In this document: piece after piece, positions 33,201 through 35,641 of the stretch
Layout of the letters: every line of letters starts with the position of its first letter
Position numbering within the stretch: position 1 is the stretch's first letter
Source of the DNA: an uncultured Lachnospiraceae bacterium
GTDB taxonomy: Bacteria > Bacillota > Clostridia > Lachnospirales > Lachnospiraceae
DNA length: 35,641 bases
NCBI GenBank assembly: GCA_951801955.1
Contig: CATOOV010000033.1
Coordinates: 1 to 35,641 of the forward strand
Direction of reading: 5' to 3'
The notes under the pieces: model-generated
What the model saw: the letters and a program-made list of their open reading frames with translations, nothing else
Database searches by the model: none
Told to the model about the DNA's origin: nothing
Program-made: the position numbers and the translations under genes

Positions 33201-35641
33201 AGATGAAAAACCATTTACAGAAGGCACGCTTGATTTGAGCAAAGATGTGCAGGTAAAAATTACCCTCGCAGAGAAAACAGAAACTTATACTATAAAGACA
33301 CCAAAGATTGCCAATAATCCTGTGCTTCCAGGACAGTATGCAGATCCGGATATTGATTACTTCGACGGCAAATTCTGGATTTATCCCACTACGGACGGCT
33401 ATCCTAGTTGGAGCGGCACATTGTTCCATGCATTTTCTTCTGTGGATATGGTAAACTGGGAAGATGAAGGCGTAATTATGGAACTGGCAAATGACAATCC
33501 AGGCGTCAATGACAAGGGTGTGCAGATTGCAAAATCTCCTTGGGCAGTCAAGGGCAGCGCTTGGGCGCCTACGATTGAAAAGAAAAATGGAAAATATTAT
33601 TTCTATTATTGCGGCAAGAAATCAGACGGAGCCTCTGCCATTGGCGTCGCAGTTGCAGAGCATCCCGCAGGTCCCTATACAGATAAGGGAGAAGCGCTTT
33701 TAACGACAGATATGTGTAAGGCAGCAGGGGTTGAGATGGGGCAGGCGATTGACCCGTCTATTTTCACTGAGGATGACGGAACTTCCTATATCCTTTTTGG
33801 AAATGGGAAAGCAGCGGTCGCTCAGTTAAATGAAGATATGGTAAGTATCAAAGAGGGAACGCTGAAACAGATCAATGGTTTGACAGATTTCCGTGAATCT
33901 GTAGTTGTTATCAAGGCAGACGGCAAATATCATTGGACTTGGTCTTGTGATGATGCCAACAGCCCGAATTACCATGTCAATTATGGGGTCAGTGACAAAC
34001 TGATTCAGGATGATGGAAAGGTCAATATTACCTTAAAGAAGAAAAATTTCTTGATAAAACAGGAAGAATTAGGAATTCTTGGTTCTGCGCATCAGTCTGT
34101 GCTCCATGTGAAGGATGCCAGCGGAAGAGAACGTTACTTTATGGCATACCACAGATTCTATACACCGATTGGAATCTTTACAGATGCCTTTGGCGTACAT
34201 CGCGAGACTTGTATTGATGAGATCACTTTTGATGCCAATGGTGAGATGGTGATTACTCCTACCTTAGAAGGAGTGCCAGCAGTGATTATGCCAAAAGAGG
34301 ATGGCAGCGTGGAGCTTAACCCAGATGTAACAGATCAGGGCAGTGGTAAATTTGAACTGACAGTACCTGAGTTTACGCCGAATCCAGATATACCTGCGGC
34401 AATTGTTCTTCCAAACCAATTGGCAGACAGTATCAAAGACAGCCAGGAAAAAGAAATTTCTGTCAATGTGACAGTGCCAGATATATTGGTTGTAGATGGA
34501 AATGTAGCAGTGGATGCTGTTACTTTGCCCAAGGAGGTTCTGGAAGCTGCGAAGGCAGGAGAAAAGAATCTGGTTATCACTGTAAATGGAGGCAATTCTT
34601 ATCAATGGACCTTTACGGGAGCGGAATTAGCCTCTGGAGAACTTTCCGATATTAATCTGTCCATGAAACAAAACAGTGCCGACAAGGATACACAAATAAA
34701 GCCACTGATCCAGCCAGATGAACAGGCAATGGTGATGGCATTTGCCCAACAGGGAGCACTTCCAGGCGCAAAAGTTGCTGTTAATGTTTCTGCAATGGGA
34801 TGGAAACCTGGGGATATGGTAACTTTGAGTTATTACAATGAAGAAAAAGGGGTTTTGGAAGACCAGAATGTTACCTGTACTGTAGATGAAAATGGAAAAA
34901 TTTCGATTGCTGTTACCAAAGGCGGAAAATATGTATTAAAGAAAAAGGTAACTCCGAGCACGATTCCAGTTGAAAATCTAACATTGAACAAAACATCCCT
35001 TATCCTTAACGTCGGGAAGTATGAGACTTTGAAAGCAACCGTATCGCCTTCCAATGCAAGCAACGAAGATGTTGTCTGGAAATCCAGTGATACAAAAATT
35101 GCAACCGTATCATCTGATGGAAGGGTAACTGCAAAGGCAAAAGGAACGGCAACCATTACCGTAACTAGCGTAGAGAATGCAAACATCAAGGCAACCTGTA
35201 AAGTAACCGTAAAAGTCCCAGTAAGCAGCGTGAAACTGAACAAGACGAAATATACCCTGAACCTGGGCAAGTCTTACACTTTGAAAGCAACCGTATCACC
35301 CTCCAATGCAAGCAACAAGGGCGTGACCTTTAGTTCCAGCAAAAAGACCATTGCAACCGTAAGCTCCAAGGGAGTTGTGAAGGCAAAGAAAGTAGGGACT
35401 ACAACCATTACCGTAAAGACAAAAGACGGCGGCAAGAAAGCAACCTGTAAGATAACGGTAAAACGCCCCGTAACCAAAGTGAAGTTGAACAAGACAAAAC
35501 TGACCTTGGGAACCAAGGAAACCTTCACCTTGAAGGCAACGGTATCACCGTCCAATGCAACCAACAAGAAAGTAACTTACAAGAGCAGCAACAAGAAGGT
35601 GGCAACCGTATCTTCCAAGGGAAAGGTCAAGGCGGTGAAGA
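30232..35641 (+). CDS. Giant secreted double-GH43 polysaccharidase with Big_2 repeats (partial)
   Basis: Open frame without stop from the ATG at 30232 (GGAAGG and GAAAG upstream) to the window edge: at least 1803 aa, C terminus missing. A signal peptide spans about 1-30. Order of parts: LamG-like domain (about 40-250), atrophied Ig-like segment (about 265-365), first GH43 propeller (about 370-700), second LamG-like domain (about 714-920), linker, second GH43 propeller (about 1027-1337), an unrecognised beta-rich region (about 1357-1577), then at least three Big_2 repeats of 83-84 aa from 1578. Both GH43 triads look intact: Asp428, Asp562, Glu629 and Asp1038, Asp1174, Glu1222. Expected substrate is an arabinose- or xylose-containing plant polysaccharide. 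The lysine-rich repeats suggest cell-surface attachment. It has its own promoter. Confidence 0.9.
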   Translation, partial: MRKKWKNRCIAWGLAGAMAFSGFPAIYAQAETTEPPKLADFNFDVGATEGKFQGGNAQGLVNGNCQTKVKMGKDKALYLNGSDSFLNITAADGSSLLAGKENITVSYDAKPEKGSNSWTFFAAPNANTQEYKNEHYLGALHTTSNIKVERYNNSGERPRGLSVEDTVNGEWTHVDLVISETEMKLYVNGTMTKQLQTADTYKLSNIVGTQGILQVGKGNWESGEYYKGLIDNYRIYDGILSKEAIQEQYQEFRETIDTMENMPALQKDYDALELINLDNVRGNLPLIRQGKYGSSIEWTSSDPQVITDSAEGGLYDGGIVTRPVAGSQPQEVTLTARLTEAGAVSPSEGNGMKTKVFQVTVQPKEANLDTDYSGGYLWANFGTNGGYEKIFFGYSEDGLEWKKINKVDGVSQPILTNNAPGSDLGVRDPHLIRSAEGDRYWIIGTDLHAEGGGAGGSGWDQLHASQNIVVWESKDLVNWSEPRLVYAGFEHAGCVWAPEAIYDDTTGDYVVYWSARDNSKEGTEENALRVYVCRTRDFNTFSEPKVWLSEDQDSGKEVNIIDTTIVKDNGKFYRFSTSDWNTVIDVSDTLDTEDVLDVRNGEQKSTPKGSWTRVVTRSGSSDAGFDGREGLTVYQLPDGRFCVMGDNQGYKAFVTDDLSSGKFTTGNVNANFVDGKFRHGTVMRLSQTEQARVLEAYKDKQTPGLDEDPAQEPVLAYDFEQDLGKTQMTDTATGDASKDHGKLYGKAQVVYDEETKSNVLKLDGSDGAYAEIPQGFFDNRNFMSISMDVKSERDSGAFFTFTYGKDNTKYDFLRIRGTEVRNAITVNSYGEEKEVKTNGAVTGTWQKVVIVVDGTNMKLYLDGTLVDENKNTGITTAALGTDLLAYLGKSFYPDSYFKGCFDNFKVYNRVLTEAEIVDDVVDKVPLLKKTVVGTVPENPLDLRGTDDHTAVTSVIDRKTNEVTSYVRKGTNLKAVPVTLGLLSKDAVVTVDEKPFTEGTLDLSKDVQVKITLAEKTETYTIKTPKIANNPVLPGQYADPDIDYFDGKFWIYPTTDGYPSWSGTLFHAFSSVDMVNWEDEGVIMELANDNPGVNDKGVQIAKSPWAVKGSAWAPTIEKKNGKYYFYYCGKKSDGASAIGVAVAEHPAGPYTDKGEALLTTDMCKAAGVEMGQAIDPSIFTEDDGTSYILFGNGKAAVAQLNEDMVSIKEGTLKQINGLTDFRESVVVIKADGKYHWTWSCDDANSPNYHVNYGVSDKLIQDDGKVNITLKKKNFLIKQEELGILGSAHQSVLHVKDASGRERYFMAYHRFYTPIGIFTDAFGVHRETCIDEITFDANGEMVITPTLEGVPAVIMPKEDGSVELNPDVTDQGSGKFELTVPEFTPNPDIPAAIVLPNQLADSIKDSQEKEISVNVTVPDILVVDGNVAVDAVTLPKEVLEAAKAGEKNLVITVNGGNSYQWTFTGAELASGELSDINLSMKQNSADKDTQIKPLIQPDEQAMVMAFAQQGALPGAKVAVNVSAMGWKPGDMVTLSYYNEEKGVLEDQNVTCTVDENGKISIAVTKGGKYVLKKKVTPSTIPVENLTLNKTSLILNVGKYETLKATVSPSNASNEDVVWKSSDTKIATVSSDGRVTAKAKGTATITVTSVENANIKATCKVTVKVPVSSVKLNKTKYTLNLGKSYTLKATVSPSNASNKGVTFSSSKKTIATVSSKGVVKAKKVGTTTITVKTKDGGKKATCKITVKRPVTKVKLNKTKLTLGTKETFTLKATVSPSNATNKKVTYKSSNKKVATVSSKGKVKAVK

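Noticed and set aside
35051-35641. Direct DNA repeats at the right edge as a mobile or recombination element
   Set aside because: They are codon-level repeats of Big_2 domains inside one open frame.

Overview
The window looks like chromosomal DNA of a Gram-positive anaerobic gut Firmicute, most likely a Lachnospiraceae-type Clostridium relative. This is inference from protein style, strong AGGAGG-type ribosome sites, moderate-to-low GC, the small protein family usually labelled endosialidase, and a CIRCE heat-shock operator. There are no rRNA or tRNA genes, insertion sequences, prophage genes or CRISPR arrays that I can see.

Layout. 1-2750: htpG (Hsp90) on the minus strand with its own terminator, promoter and a perfect CIRCE operator, divergent from a MATE exporter gene (2751-4097). 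4106-9562: a promoter followed by a secreted GH5 glucanase, then the MoxR ATPase / DUF58 / transglutaminase trio. 9563-10029: an intergenic block with a strong promoter-to-terminator unit that looks like a small RNA gene of about 170 nt, a 44-bp inverted repeat and a second interspersed repeat. 10030-12777: a second MATE exporter and aspartate kinase. 13058-21393: a tightly packed six-gene operon (HD-domain protein, GH31 alpha-glucosidase, soluble hybrid histidine kinase, condensation-type acyltransferase, zinc-ribbon membrane protein, HSL-type esterase), closed by a hairpin that also holds the ribosome site of the next gene, a ZIP metal transporter (21489-22265).

22266-24139: an AT-richer two-gene cassette: an AAA_15/RloA-like ATPase overlapping a 118-aa protein I do not recognise, behind two identical 15-bp palindromes that each contain a TATAAT. 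This is the best candidate in the window for an undescribed (possibly defence) system. 24322-29381: a perfect-consensus promoter, a cadherin-like surface protein with one membrane anchor, a YtrA-type GntR repressor and a ClpC-type unfoldase, apparently one operon without the usual ctsR-mcsA-mcsB. 29455-29871: the small endosialidase-family protein. 30232 to the right edge: a giant secreted polysaccharide-degrading protein with two LamG and two GH43 domains and Big_2 repeats, cut by the window end.

Two families of non-coding repeats recur between genes: a roughly 45-75-bp element (143-187, 2558-2630, 9860-9932) and a 44-bp inverted repeat (9800-9843, 29935-29978) placed on the T-tracts of terminators. 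Coordinates and motifs were read by eye; family names come from motif recognition, not a database search.
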